This document shows, one piece after another, positions 32,292-40,651 of a stretch of DNA of 64,000 nt. The translations under genes were made by a program, and so were the position numbers. Position 1 is the first letter of the stretch. Each line of letters begins with the position of its first letter. The notes below the pieces were generated by a model that worked only from the letters and a program-made list of their open reading frames with translations, did not search any database and was not told where the DNA came from. This stretch comes from SR-FBR-E99 sp963732365 (lineage in GTDB: Bacteria > Bacteroidota > Bacteroidia > Bacteroidales > VadinHA17): NCBI GenBank assembly GCA_963732365.1, contig CAVSZC010000005.1:372001-436000 (forward strand). Reading direction: 5' to 3'.

Positions 32292-33419
32292 ATGAGTAAG
32301 ATGAAGGTGGGAATAACGGGCCAGAGCGGGTTTATCGGGACACACCTGTATAACACTTTGGGGCTGTACCCTGACAACTTTGACCGCATTGCTTTTAAGG
32401 ATGATTATTTCCAGAGTGAAGAGCAACTCAGGGGTTTCGTAAAAAACTGCGATGTCATTGTACATCTGGCAGCCGTAAACCGCCATAATGAGCCGCAGGT
32501 GATTTACAACACCAACATCAGCCTCGTGAAGCAGCTCGTTGATGCCTGCGAGAACACGGGTTCAAAGCCCCACATATTGTTTTCTTCCTCAACGCAGGAA
32601 GAACGTGACAACATTTATGGCAGATCGAAGAAAGAAGGCCGGGAGATACTCGAAAACTGGGCCGGGCGCAACAGTGCACAATTCACCGGAATGATTATCC
32701 CTAATGTATTCGGACCCTTCGGGACACCTTATTATAACTCGGTAGTAGCTACTTTTTGCCATCAGCTAACTCACGATGAAACACCGGTAGTCGAAACCGA
32801 CAGTGAACTGAAACTTATTTATGTAAGTGAACTTGTTCAGGAAATCATTGGGAGAATCACCTTTAACCAGTCAATAGTTTCTAATCATAAAATTCCGCAT
32901 ACATCAGCAATAAATGTCTCTGCCCTTCTTGCCAGGCTTGAGTACTACCTTAAGCAATACATTAAAAAGGGAGTTCTTCCCAACCTTGATGATCGCTTTG
33001 AATGCAATCTCTTCAATACCTTTGTTTGTTACATCGACTACAATAACTTCTTCCCATTTTTCTTGAAACTGAATGAGGATGAGCGTGGTTCGTTTGTTGA
33101 AACAATAAAGCTAAATAGCGGTGGGCAGGTTTCTTTTTCTACTACAAAGCCAGGAGTTACCAGGGGTAACCACTTTCATTCAAGAAAAGCCGAAAGATTT
33201 GCAGTCATCAAAGGCAAAGCGCGCATTCAGCTTCGCAGAATAGGAACTGATAAAATACTATCATTCGATCTTGACGGCGCACACCCATCATTTGTCGACA
33301 TGCCTATCTGGCACACGCATAACATCACTAACACTGGCGCGGAAGACCTCTATACGATTTTTTGGATAAGTGAGCATTACAATCCGGATGATCCTGATAC
33401 TTATTTTGAAGTAGTATAA
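32292..33419 (+). CDS. capF: Bifunctional capsule sugar reductase/epimerase (CapF-like)
   Basis: The 375-residue protein has an N-terminal SDR domain (VGITGQSGFIGTHL, IYGRSKKEGREIL with Tyr-x3-Lys) and a C-terminal cupin with GNHFHSRKAERFAVIKGKA and IWHTHNITNTG. CapF epimerises and reduces the CapE product toward UDP-6-deoxy-L-talNAc, which CapG epimerises to UDP-L-FucNAc. I chose ATG 32292 because the earlier GTG at 32268 lies inside the repeat array. The next array starts on its stop codon. The capE-capF-capG order is interrupted after this gene by the S23 element 4. Confidence 0.92.
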   Translation: MSKMKVGITGQSGFIGTHLYNTLGLYPDNFDRIAFKDDYFQSEEQLRGFVKNCDVIVHLAAVNRHNEPQVIYNTNISLVKQLVDACENTGSKPHILFSSSTQEERDNIYGRSKKEGREILENWAGRNSAQFTGMIIPNVFGPFGTPYYNSVVATFCHQLTHDETPVVETDSELKLIYVSELVQEIIGRITFNQSIVSNHKIPHTSAINVSALLARLEYYLKQYIKKGVLPNLDDRFECNLFNTFVCYIDYNNFFPFFLKLNEDERGSFVETIKLNSGGQVSFSTTKPGVTRGNHFHSRKAERFAVIKGKARIQLRRIGTDKILSFDLDGAHPSFVDMPIWHTHNITNTGAEDLYTIFWISEHYNPDDPDTYFEVV

Positions 33420-33474
33420 AGGTGCAAAGGTGCAAAAGTGCAAAAGTGCAAAAGTGCAAAAGTGCAAAGGTGAA
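33419..33474. repeat. Arm of S23 element 4, GTGCAAAR units
   Basis: Seven 8-nt units (GTGCAAAG or GTGCAAAA) start at the capF stop codon and end about 31 nt before the four-helix-bundle ATG. Confidence 0.92.
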
Positions 33475-33505
33475 ACTATAATCCAGCAAATAAAACCCTC
33501 ATAAA

Positions 33506-33868
33506 ATGAGTGAAATACAAAGTTACAGAGATCTTGAGGTATGGAAAAAGTCCATGGACTTGGCAGTAGCAGTTTACAATCTCACATCTGGATTTCCACA
33601 GGCTGAGTCATACGGACTAACGTCACAACTTAGAAGAGCTGTTGTCTCAATTCCCTCTAATATTGCTGAAGGGTCATCGCGTAACTCAACAAAAGAACTA
33701 ATACAGTTTTTGAACATTTCCAACGGTTCATTATCAGAAATTGAAACCCAACTTGAATTATCCATGAAGTTAAATTATATAACAGAAAATACACTTCAAC
33801 CACAAATCAACCACATTCGCAGCATGATTTTCGGACTTATTAAATCACTTAGGAGGAAACTTAAATAA
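33506..33868 (+). CDS. Four-helix-bundle protein, S23/TIGR02436 family (copy 4)
   Basis: The 120-residue protein is the most typical family member here: YRDLEVWKKSMDLAVAVYNL, YGLTSQLRRAVVSIPSNIAE, STKELIQFLNISNGSLSEIE, and a C-terminal helix ending RRKLK. It lies inside what is otherwise a capE-F-G operon, in the same direction. A GTGCAAAR array precedes it and a CACCNTAN array follows it and runs up to the next ATG. It is unrelated to sugar metabolism, so it looks like a passenger. Confidence 0.92.
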   Translation: MSEIQSYRDLEVWKKSMDLAVAVYNLTSGFPQAESYGLTSQLRRAVVSIPSNIAEGSSRNSTKELIQFLNISNGSLSEIETQLELSMKLNYITENTLQPQINHIRSMIFGLIKSLRRKLK

Positions 33869-33870
33869 TA

Positions 33871-33934
33871 CCCCCCACCTAGCACCATACCACCATACCA
33901 CCTTACCACCTTACCACCCTAGCACCCTAGCACC
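33871..33934. repeat. Arm of S23 element 4, CACCNTAN units
   Basis: About seven 8-nt units (CACCATAC, CACCTTAC, CACCCTAG) start 3 nt after the S23 stop and end on the base before the capG ATG, leaving no Shine-Dalgarno. In reverse they read GTGNTANG/GGTGGTAA, matching the left part of the array at 32195. Confidence 0.9.
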
Positions 33935-35068
33935 ATGAAAAAATTGAAAGTCCTTACCGTAGTCGGAACCCGTCCTGAGATCATCAGGCTTTCCCGCGTG
34001 ATGGCCAGGCTTGATGAATCGGATGTCATTGAGCATATAACAGTACATACCGGACAAAACTATGATTACGAGCTCAACCAGATCTTCTATGATGATCTGG
34101 CCATACGCAAGCCTGACTATTTTCTCAATGCCGCCGGCAAAAATGCTGCGGAAACGATAGGGCAGGTTATTGCGGCTATTGATCCTGTTCTGGAGAAGGA
34201 GAACCCTGACGCCTTCCTCGTATTAGGAGACACAAACAGCTGCCTGTGTGCTATTCCGGCAAAGAAGAGGCATATTCCAATATTTCACATGGAGGCTGGC
34301 AATCGGTGTTTTGATCAGCGAGTGCCGGAGGAGACAAACAGGAAGATAGTTGATCATATTGCCGATATCAACCTCACTTACAGCTCTATTGCAAGGGAGT
34401 ACCTGCTGCGTGAGGGATTGCCAGCCGATAGGATCATAAAGACCGGTTCACCGATGTTTGAGGTATTGAATTATTACATGCCGAAGATAAAGATATCTAA
34501 AATAGTTGATAACCTGGAGTTAAAAGAAGGCAGGTACTTTGTTGTTTCGGCACACCGGGAGGAGAACATTAATTCGGAGAAGAACTTCAGCAACCTGGTT
34601 AAAATACTGAATCAGTTAGCCGAAGATTACAAACTGCCAGTAATAGTTAGCACTCATCCGCGTACCAGGAAGATGGTTGAGGATAAGGGAATAAAATTCA
34701 ACAATAAGATCACTCTTTCAAAGCCTTTGGCATTTACCGACTATGTGGCACTTCAGATGGGGGCAAAGGCGATATTATCGGACAGTGGCACCATTTCAGA
34801 GGAAGCATCAATACTTAATTTACCTGCACTGAATATTCGCGAAGCACATGAGCGTCCGGAGGCGATGGAAGAGGCAGCAGTGATAATGACCGGACTTAAT
34901 CAGGAGAGGGTAATGCAGGCCCTTTTGCTTCTTGCTGCACATAAACAGGATCAGCGGAAATTCAGGCTTGTTGAGGATTACTCCACTCCAAATGTTTCTG
35001 ATAAGGTTATGAGGATTATATTAAGTTACACCGATTTTGTAAAACGATTGGTTTGGAATTCCAATTAG
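33935..35068 (+). CDS. capG: UDP-N-acetylglucosamine 2-epimerase family, CapG-type
   Basis: The 377-residue cytoplasmic enzyme has the family motifs VVGTRPEIIRLSRVMARL, VHTGQNYDYELNQIFYDDL, VLGDTNSCLCAIPAKK, FHMEAGNRCFDQRVPEETN and ILSDSGTISEEASIL. The MEAGNRCFD and NSCL variants are those of CapG-like members that act on UDP-6-deoxy-TalNAc, giving UDP-L-FucNAc. It completes the capE-capF set after the S23 element. The array at 33871 ends exactly at its ATG, so translation must start without a Shine-Dalgarno. A second, different epimerase is at 62786. Confidence 0.9.
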   Translation: MKKLKVLTVVGTRPEIIRLSRVMARLDESDVIEHITVHTGQNYDYELNQIFYDDLAIRKPDYFLNAAGKNAAETIGQVIAAIDPVLEKENPDAFLVLGDTNSCLCAIPAKKRHIPIFHMEAGNRCFDQRVPEETNRKIVDHIADINLTYSSIAREYLLREGLPADRIIKTGSPMFEVLNYYMPKIKISKIVDNLELKEGRYFVVSAHREENINSEKNFSNLVKILNQLAEDYKLPVIVSTHPRTRKMVEDKGIKFNNKITLSKPLAFTDYVALQMGAKAILSDSGTISEEASILNLPALNIREAHERPEAMEEAAVIMTGLNQERVMQALLLLAAHKQDQRKFRLVEDYSTPNVSDKVMRIILSYTDFVKRLVWNSN

Positions 35069-35178
35069 AGTGGGTGAAAGGGATAGAGGCTTAGGATAAA
35101 ACCCTTAAGTTTTGTAATTATGAAACAAAACGAATCTGCCTGTAAATGCAATATCAGCTTCATGAACTCTAAGCCATA

Positions 35179-35979
35179 ATGACACAAGATAAACTAAAAA
35201 AAGACATGAAGGTAGTCATCCTTGCCGGAGGGCTCGGAACAAGGTTAAGTGAAGAGACCGATCTTAAGCCAAAACCAATGGTTGAGATAGGAGGTAAACC
35301 AATACTTTGGCATATAATGAAGATATACTCCGCTCACGGTTTTAATGAATTTATAATCTGTTGCGGGTACAAAGGCTACATGATAAAAGAGTACTTTGCC
35401 AACTATTTTATTCATCAGGCTGATATAACTGTTGATCTTGGAAGAAACAATGTTGAGGTTCACAGATCCAAGGCAGAACCTTGGAAGATAACTCTTGTAG
35501 ACACGGGAATACAAACAATGACCGGCGGCCGCATTAAACGTGCTCAGGAATACATTGGCGATCAAACCTTTATGCTTACTTATGGTGATGGGGTTAGCAA
35601 TGTCGATATCACATCTTTGCTGACTTTTCATAAAATGAAAAAAAGACTGGCAACTGTAACTGCGGTTCAACCATCCGGCAGGTTTGGAGCGCTTCATCTG
35701 GGGGATGATTACACGGTCAGGTCTTTCATGGAAAAACCTGAAAGTGACGGTGCCTGGATAAACGGAGGATTCTTTGTTCTCGAACCTGGCATTTTCGATT
35801 ATATTACCGAAGAAGAGAGCACTGTATGGGAGCGTTCGCCCCTTGAACACCTTGCTGAGGATGGGCAACTGGCTGCATTTAAGCATACAGGATTCTGGAA
35901 GCCGATGGACACCATGCGCGACAGGATTGAACTTGATAGCATGTGGAACACAGGCAAAGCTGAATGGAAGATCTGGTAA
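35179..35979 (+). CDS. rfbF: Glucose-1-phosphate cytidylyltransferase
   Basis: This enzyme makes CDP-glucose from CTP and glucose-1-phosphate, the first step of the CDP-3,6-dideoxyhexose pathways. The 266-residue protein has the nucleotidyltransferase motif VVILAGGLGTRLSEET, KPKPMVEIGGKPILWHIM, LTYGDGVSNVDI, WINGGFFVLEPGIFDYI and the C-terminal GFWKPMDTMRD. Most homologues start at the Met of MKVVILAGG (35206); the upstream ATG 35179 adds nine residues and either is possible. It ends 1 nt before rfbG. Confidence 0.95.
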   Translation: MTQDKLKKDMKVVILAGGLGTRLSEETDLKPKPMVEIGGKPILWHIMKIYSAHGFNEFIICCGYKGYMIKEYFANYFIHQADITVDLGRNNVEVHRSKAEPWKITLVDTGIQTMTGGRIKRAQEYIGDQTFMLTYGDGVSNVDITSLLTFHKMKKRLATVTAVQPSGRFGALHLGDDYTVRSFMEKPESDGAWINGGFFVLEPGIFDYITEEESTVWERSPLEHLAEDGQLAAFKHTGFWKPMDTMRDRIELDSMWNTGKAEWKIW

Positions 35980-35980
35980 T

Positions 35981-37066
35981 ATGTCAATAGATAAAGAATT
36001 CTGGGAAGGGAAAAGAGTCCTGATCACAGGGCATACAGGCTTTAAGGGATCATGGCTCAGTATGATGCTTCACAAATTAGGAAGTGAGATTTATGGTTAT
36101 GCCCTTGATCCGCCCACACACCCAAATCTTTTTGAAGAGGCGGGTATAAGTGAGCTTGTTTCCTCCCACATAGGAGATATAAGAAATTATGGAGAGCTCC
36201 TTAGTTTTGTTGAGCATGTTAAGCCTGAAATAGTAATTCATATGGCTGCTCAGCCTCTGGTCAGGGAATCATACAGGAATCCGGTTGAAACATACGCTGT
36301 AAATGTAATGGGCACGGTAAACCTGCTTGAGGCGGTCAGGGACGTATGCGGCGTTAAGGCAGTAATTAATGTTACCACTGACAAGTGTTATGAAAATAAA
36401 GAGTGGCACTGGGGCTATCGCGAGAATGAGCCGCTGGGGGGATACGATCCGTATTCCAGCAGCAAGGGCTGTTCTGAGATTATCACTGCAGCCTACAGGA
36501 GCTCTTTTTTTAACGCCGGAGAATATAAAAATCATGGTGTGGCAGTAGCAACTGCAAGGGCTGGGAATGTGATCGGCGGCGGAGACTGGGCAGAAGACAG
36601 GCTTATACCAGATTTTGTACGGGCTGTCACTAAGGGAGAGGAGGTGAGAATTCGTTCACCGTACGCCATCAGGCCATGGCAGCATGTCCTTGATCCACTT
36701 GCGGGATACTTGATGCTTGCTGAACAACTCTATTCACAAGGCCCTGACTATGCCGAGCCATGGAATTTCGGTCCTGGTGAATCCGATGCAAGAAATGTCG
36801 GGTGGATAGCGGAAAGATTCAAAGAGCTTTGGGGAGAAGGGTTCTCCTATGCCATTGACACAAACCCTCAGCCTCATGAAGCAACATACCTGAAGCTTGA
36901 TTGCTCGAAGGCCAGGACAATACTTGGTTGGGAGCCACAGTGGGGGCTTGAAAAGGCGCTTAAACTAACTGTACAGTGGTACAGCACTTGGTTCAGCAAA
37001 GAAGATGTGCGAACAATATCCGCACAGCAGATAGAAGAATATCTTTCGGCTAGCCTGTCAGTCTAA
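35981..37066 (+). CDS. rfbG: CDP-glucose 4,6-dehydratase
   Basis: This step converts CDP-glucose to CDP-4-keto-6-deoxyglucose. The 361-residue SDR has the NAD-binding motif VLITGHTGFKGSWLSMML, IHMAAQPLVRESYRNPVETY, a Thr-Asp-Lys segment NVTTDKCYENKEW, and YDPYSSSKGCSE with the catalytic Tyr-x3-Lys, followed by RAGNVIGGGDWAEDRLIPD. ATG 35981 directly follows the rfbF stop; the frame is open further upstream within rfbF but only the downstream part is conserved. Confidence 0.95.
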   Translation: MSIDKEFWEGKRVLITGHTGFKGSWLSMMLHKLGSEIYGYALDPPTHPNLFEEAGISELVSSHIGDIRNYGELLSFVEHVKPEIVIHMAAQPLVRESYRNPVETYAVNVMGTVNLLEAVRDVCGVKAVINVTTDKCYENKEWHWGYRENEPLGGYDPYSSSKGCSEIITAAYRSSFFNAGEYKNHGVAVATARAGNVIGGGDWAEDRLIPDFVRAVTKGEEVRIRSPYAIRPWQHVLDPLAGYLMLAEQLYSQGPDYAEPWNFGPGESDARNVGWIAERFKELWGEGFSYAIDTNPQPHEATYLKLDCSKARTILGWEPQWGLEKALKLTVQWYSTWFSKEDVRTISAQQIEEYLSASLSV

Positions 37067-37126
37067 CCGGTTGCTTGAGGAGTTCGGTTAAATCAGTTGG
37101 TAGATTTTAGTATTTAAGCTTTTATC

Positions 37127-38446
37127 ATGACAGATTATAAAACTATACGTCAGGAAATACTTGCAAAGACCACGGAGTACTACCTGGAACAATTTGCACA
37201 GAAAGAATTTATCCCGGGCAAAACACGTGTCAATTATGCCGGGAGGGTCTTTGATGAAAAAGAAATTATAAATGCTGTTGAAGCCTCTCTCGATTTCTGG
37301 CTAACAGAGGGCCGTTTTTCAGAGGCTTTTGCAGAAAAGATTTCAAAGTTTCTGGGCGTTGAACATGTACTTCTTACCAATTCCGGATCTTCTGCAAATC
37401 TTCTTGCTTTTGCCGCACTCACCTCTGAAAGGCTGGGAGAAAAAAGGTTAAAAGCCGGAGACGAGGTAATTTCGGTTGCTGCCGGATTTCCGGCAACAGT
37501 AACTCCAATATTACAATATAATATGGTACCCGTTTTTGTTGATATCAGCATTCCGACATACAATATTGACATTGATAAGCTGAGGAAGGCGATCACACCC
37601 AGGACACGTTGCATCTTTATTGCACATACACTGGGAAATCCATTTGATCTGGATTCTGTAATGCAAGTAGCAGAAGAGAATGATCTGTGGGTAATTGAAG
37701 ATAACTGTGATGCATTCGGCAGTGAATATAAAGGGAAAAAGACCGGCACATTCGGACATCTGTCCACCATCTCGTTTTACCCTGCTCATCATATAACTAC
37801 AGGTGAGGGTGGGGCAATTTGTACAGACGATCAGCTTCTTGCAACAATTGCTAGATCGTTCCGCGACTGGGGGCGTGATTGTTACTGTGCCGGAGGTGAG
37901 AATAACACCTGCGGGAAGCGCTTTTCTCAGCAATTTGGTGATCTGCCGAAGGGTTTTGATCACAAGTACGTATATTCTGAGATTGGTTATAATCTTAAAA
38001 TGACCGACATTCAGGCAGCCATTGGTGCAGCACAAATGGATAAATTGCTGGATTTTTGTGGCTACAGAAAAGATAATTTCAAAGAATGGTATCGCATTTT
38101 TTCAAAATACCCGGAATTTTTCATTCTTCCTGAGGCGACAAAAGATTCTGATCCGGCATGGTTTGCATTCATTGTCACTTTGAAGGAAGGGGCTCCTTTT
38201 ACCCGGGACGAGCTTACAGGTTATTTGAATGACAATCTGATTGAGACACGCAACCTGTTCGCCGGGAATATGACAAAACAACCTGGATTCCTTAATAGGG
38301 ACTTTCGAATTGCAGGTCAGCTTGAGAATACTGATTATATAATGAATAATACATTCTTTCTGGGCACCTATCCTGGGCTGACCGGTCAGATGCTGAATTA
38401 CTCGGAAAGTATACTTGATCAGTTTTTCAGGACTTTTAAAAAATAA
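37127..38446 (+). CDS. rfbH: CDP-4-keto-6-deoxyglucose 3-dehydratase (E1), PMP and Fe-S dependent
   Basis: E1 removes the C3 hydroxyl with PMP and a [2Fe-2S] cluster, making CDP-3,6-dideoxy sugars possible. The 439-residue protein has the aminotransferase fold with LTNSGSSANLLAFAAL, VIEDNCDAFGSEYKGKK, and FYPAHHITTGEGGAICTD. There His (residues 221-222) replaces the usual PLP-binding Lys, the E1 hallmark. The Cys-rich RDWGRDCYCAGGENNTCGKRF stretch (Cys positions after RDWGRD and in NNTCGKR) is the likely cluster site. It follows rfbG by 60 nt. Confidence 0.95.
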   Translation: MTDYKTIRQEILAKTTEYYLEQFAQKEFIPGKTRVNYAGRVFDEKEIINAVEASLDFWLTEGRFSEAFAEKISKFLGVEHVLLTNSGSSANLLAFAALTSERLGEKRLKAGDEVISVAAGFPATVTPILQYNMVPVFVDISIPTYNIDIDKLRKAITPRTRCIFIAHTLGNPFDLDSVMQVAEENDLWVIEDNCDAFGSEYKGKKTGTFGHLSTISFYPAHHITTGEGGAICTDDQLLATIARSFRDWGRDCYCAGGENNTCGKRFSQQFGDLPKGFDHKYVYSEIGYNLKMTDIQAAIGAAQMDKLLDFCGYRKDNFKEWYRIFSKYPEFFILPEATKDSDPAWFAFIVTLKEGAPFTRDELTGYLNDNLIETRNLFAGNMTKQPGFLNRDFRIAGQLENTDYIMNNTFFLGTYPGLTGQMLNYSESILDQFFRTFKK

Positions 38447-38464
38447 TTTTCTGGAAACCCTCTT

Positions 38465-39151
38465 ATGGCAATTGTCAGGAAATATCTGTCAAGGGTAGTA
38501 TCATTAGAAAATAGGGTTGAGGGAGTGTATACTCTTGAGTTTTCATCTCCGGCAAAGACGTTCATATATGCTCCTGGACAGTTTCTTCATTTAGCCATTG
38601 ATACAGATTATGACGGTACCGGTCAATGGCCTGAATCAAGGTGTTTCTCCATGCAGAGCAATCCTGACGAGGAGAATATCCGAATTACCTATGCCGTCAA
38701 GGGTCGTTACACGAAGATGATGGAGGGGAAACTTAATGTTGGTTCGGAGGTATGGTTAAAGCTTCCTTATGGTGATTTGTTTTCACAGCCTCACAACAAA
38801 GTGAATACTGTCTTCATTGCCGGAGGAACTGGAATTACACCATTCCTGTCACTCTTTACACATACTTCTTTCAGTGATTATTCAAATCCAAGATTATACC
38901 TGGGATTTCGGTCAGAACGATTTAACATCTATAATTCAGAGTTGAATAAGGTGTGTAATTTGTCCAGAATTGTAAAATATCTGTACGAAGATAACGACGG
39001 CCGTCTTGACATTCGACAGATCTTTAGGGAGAACGGTACAACTCCTGATTACTTCATATCCGGGCCGCCCGAGATGATTAATTACTTCAAAGGTTACCTG
39101 ATATCAGTAGGAGTGCAGGGTATTCGGATAAGAACAGATGACTGGCAATAA
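38465..39151 (+). CDS. FAD/NAD(P)H reductase, likely partner of E1 (E3-like)
   Basis: The 228-residue protein is a ferredoxin-NADP reductase-type module: an FAD barrel with FIYAPGQFLHLAID and ESRCFSMQS, then an NAD(P) domain with VFIAGGTGITPFLSLF, LGFRSERFN and a final DYFISGPPEMINYF. It lies 18 nt after rfbH, so it should supply electrons to E1 like AscD/DdhD. Known E3 enzymes carry a plant-type [2Fe-2S] ferredoxin domain with about 100 more residues; here that domain is absent, so a separate ferredoxin may be needed. Confidence 0.85.
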   Translation: MAIVRKYLSRVVSLENRVEGVYTLEFSSPAKTFIYAPGQFLHLAIDTDYDGTGQWPESRCFSMQSNPDEENIRITYAVKGRYTKMMEGKLNVGSEVWLKLPYGDLFSQPHNKVNTVFIAGGTGITPFLSLFTHTSFSDYSNPRLYLGFRSERFNIYNSELNKVCNLSRIVKYLYEDNDGRLDIRQIFRENGTTPDYFISGPPEMINYFKGYLISVGVQGIRIRTDDWQ

Positions 39152-39188
39152 ATCAATTGTTTTTGAATGAGTTTATAAGAATGGTTAT

Positions 39189-39725
39189 ATGATAGTTGAG
39201 GATACTTACATTTCCGGATTAAAAGTTATTCATTTAGAGAAATTGACCGATATACGTGGTAGTTTTCAGAAAGTTTTTAATTCAGATTTCTTTATGAAGT
39301 TTGGGCTGGAGACTATTTATAATGAGAGCTATTTTTCGGTTTCGCGTAAAAATGTGATTCGTGGAATGCATTTTCAGATTCCTCCATATGAGCATACAAA
39401 ATTAGTATTCCTTAACCAAGGCGAACTTCTTGATGTAGTGCTGGACTTACGTAGAAATTCTATAACCTTTAAGCAGTTTTTCACCATCTATCTAGATGAA
39501 AAGAATCCTAAACTGATTTACATTCCTTCTGGTTGTGCTCATGGATTTCTATGTCTTACAGACAATTGCATTGTTAGTTATTTGCAGAGCTCTATTTATA
39601 GTAAGGATTGTGACGATGGCATCTTATATAACTCTTTTGGGATGAATTGGGGAGGGGGTCCCTTTATAGTCTCTCCAAGGGACTTAGCTTTTAGCTCTTT
39701 AAATTCTTTCATAAGTCCTTTTTAA
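39189..39725 (+). CDS. RmlC-like nucleotide-sugar 3,5/5-epimerase, likely CDP-sugar (AscE-type)
   Basis: The 178-residue cupin shows the RmlC pattern: DIRGSFQKVFNSDFF, NVIRGMHFQIPPYEHTKLV with the catalytic His, LLDVVLDLRRNS, and IPSGCAHGFLCLTDNCIVSY. In Yersinia the RmlC-like AscE epimerises CDP-3,6-dideoxy-4-ketoglucose on the way to ascarylose. Its place after rfbF-G-H-E3 and before an SDR reductase supports that role. No rmlA/B/D genes are in the window, which argues against dTDP-rhamnose. The base composition becomes AT-richer from about here. Confidence 0.87.
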   Translation: MIVEDTYISGLKVIHLEKLTDIRGSFQKVFNSDFFMKFGLETIYNESYFSVSRKNVIRGMHFQIPPYEHTKLVFLNQGELLDVVLDLRRNSITFKQFFTIYLDEKNPKLIYIPSGCAHGFLCLTDNCIVSYLQSSIYSKDCDDGILYNSFGMNWGGGPFIVSPRDLAFSSLNSFISPF

Positions 39726-40633
39726 TGAAAATATTAGTAACGGGATCAACTGGTTATGTTGGAAGGACTCTTATTCCAACACTCTTATCTCAAAAACATC
39801 AGATTCTAGAGCTAACCAGGAACTTAGAAGTATCAAATAAGCTATTTGGCAAAGAAACCAGCAAATATTTGGTTGATGCAAATCAGGAAGAGCTTAAAAA
39901 TGCTATCCAGCTTTTTATGCCTGATGCAGTAGTACATCTTGCAGCATACATAACATCTGATGATAGTTATACTTCTTTAATTAATCTTATAGAAACTAAT
40001 ATACTCTATTTCTGTAGGATTCTTGATTCAGTTAAAGATTTGCATATAAAGATTTTTATTAATACAGGCACATTTGCAGAATATGCAAATGGAGACTTTA
40101 ATATGGTCCCAGCCTATCTATATGCAGCGTCAAAGAGTGCCTCACACTCTTTGCTTGATTATTATGCAAGGACATATAATTTCAAGCAAATTAAAGTTGT
40201 GCCTTTTTCGATTTATGGAGGTGATAGTAAAAGTAAAAAGGCATTGGATATAATTTATGATTCTCTAAATAGTCAAAACCCCACACATCTTTCACCAGGA
40301 AACCAGATCCTTGATTTTATACACATTGACGATGTCATAGGTTTTTATCAGCTCTTGATAAATAATCATAATATGATAAAAAATGGATCCACATTTCAAC
40401 TTGGTACAGGTAAAGGATATAGCTTAAGACATTTGGCATCTTTAATGGAAGAAGTTTCTGGAGGAAAAACAAATATTATTTGGGGTGGTATACCATATCG
40501 CAAAACAGATATTATGTATGCAGTCGCAGAAAGATTCGATTATGAGCAATTAGGTTGGAGACCATCCATTGACTTGCGAGAAGGATTAAAAAGATACATT
40601 GCCGAAAGGTCTCGTAGTCAGGGTTTTTGTTAA
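39725..40633 (+). CDS. SDR nucleotide-sugar reductase/epimerase, possible CDP-ascarylose synthase
   Basis: The 302-residue extended SDR has ILVTGSTGYVGRTLIPTLL, VVHLAAYITSDDSY, the catalytic YAASKSASHSLLDYYA (Tyr-x3-Lys), and ILDFIHIDDVIGFYQLL. It would reduce the C4 ketone of the CDP-3,6-dideoxy sugar, like AscF or RfbJ/abequose synthases. Its ATG overlaps the stop of the epimerase gene by one base, so the two are coupled. Stereochemistry cannot be read from sequence; with the RmlC-like epimerase next to it, ascarylose is the best guess. Confidence 0.8.
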   Translation: MKILVTGSTGYVGRTLIPTLLSQKHQILELTRNLEVSNKLFGKETSKYLVDANQEELKNAIQLFMPDAVVHLAAYITSDDSYTSLINLIETNILYFCRILDSVKDLHIKIFINTGTFAEYANGDFNMVPAYLYAASKSASHSLLDYYARTYNFKQIKVVPFSIYGGDSKSKKALDIIYDSLNSQNPTHLSPGNQILDFIHIDDVIGFYQLLINNHNMIKNGSTFQLGTGKGYSLRHLASLMEEVSGGKTNIIWGGIPYRKTDIMYAVAERFDYEQLGWRPSIDLREGLKRYIAERSRSQGFC

Positions 40634-40651
40634 TAGTTTAATTTCCATTCG

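Noticed and set aside
19270..33868. S23/Avd-like proteins considered as part of a diversity-generating retroelement
   Set aside because: No reverse transcriptase and no template/variable repeat pair were seen; Avd and S23 share only the fold.
19250..33934. Short repeat arrays considered as CRISPR arrays
   Set aside because: Units are 7-8 nt with no unique spacers of 25-40 nt and no cas genes are present.
39189..39725. dTDP-rhamnose pathway (rmlC)
   Set aside because: No rmlA, rmlB or rmlD is present; neighbours are CDP-sugar genes.
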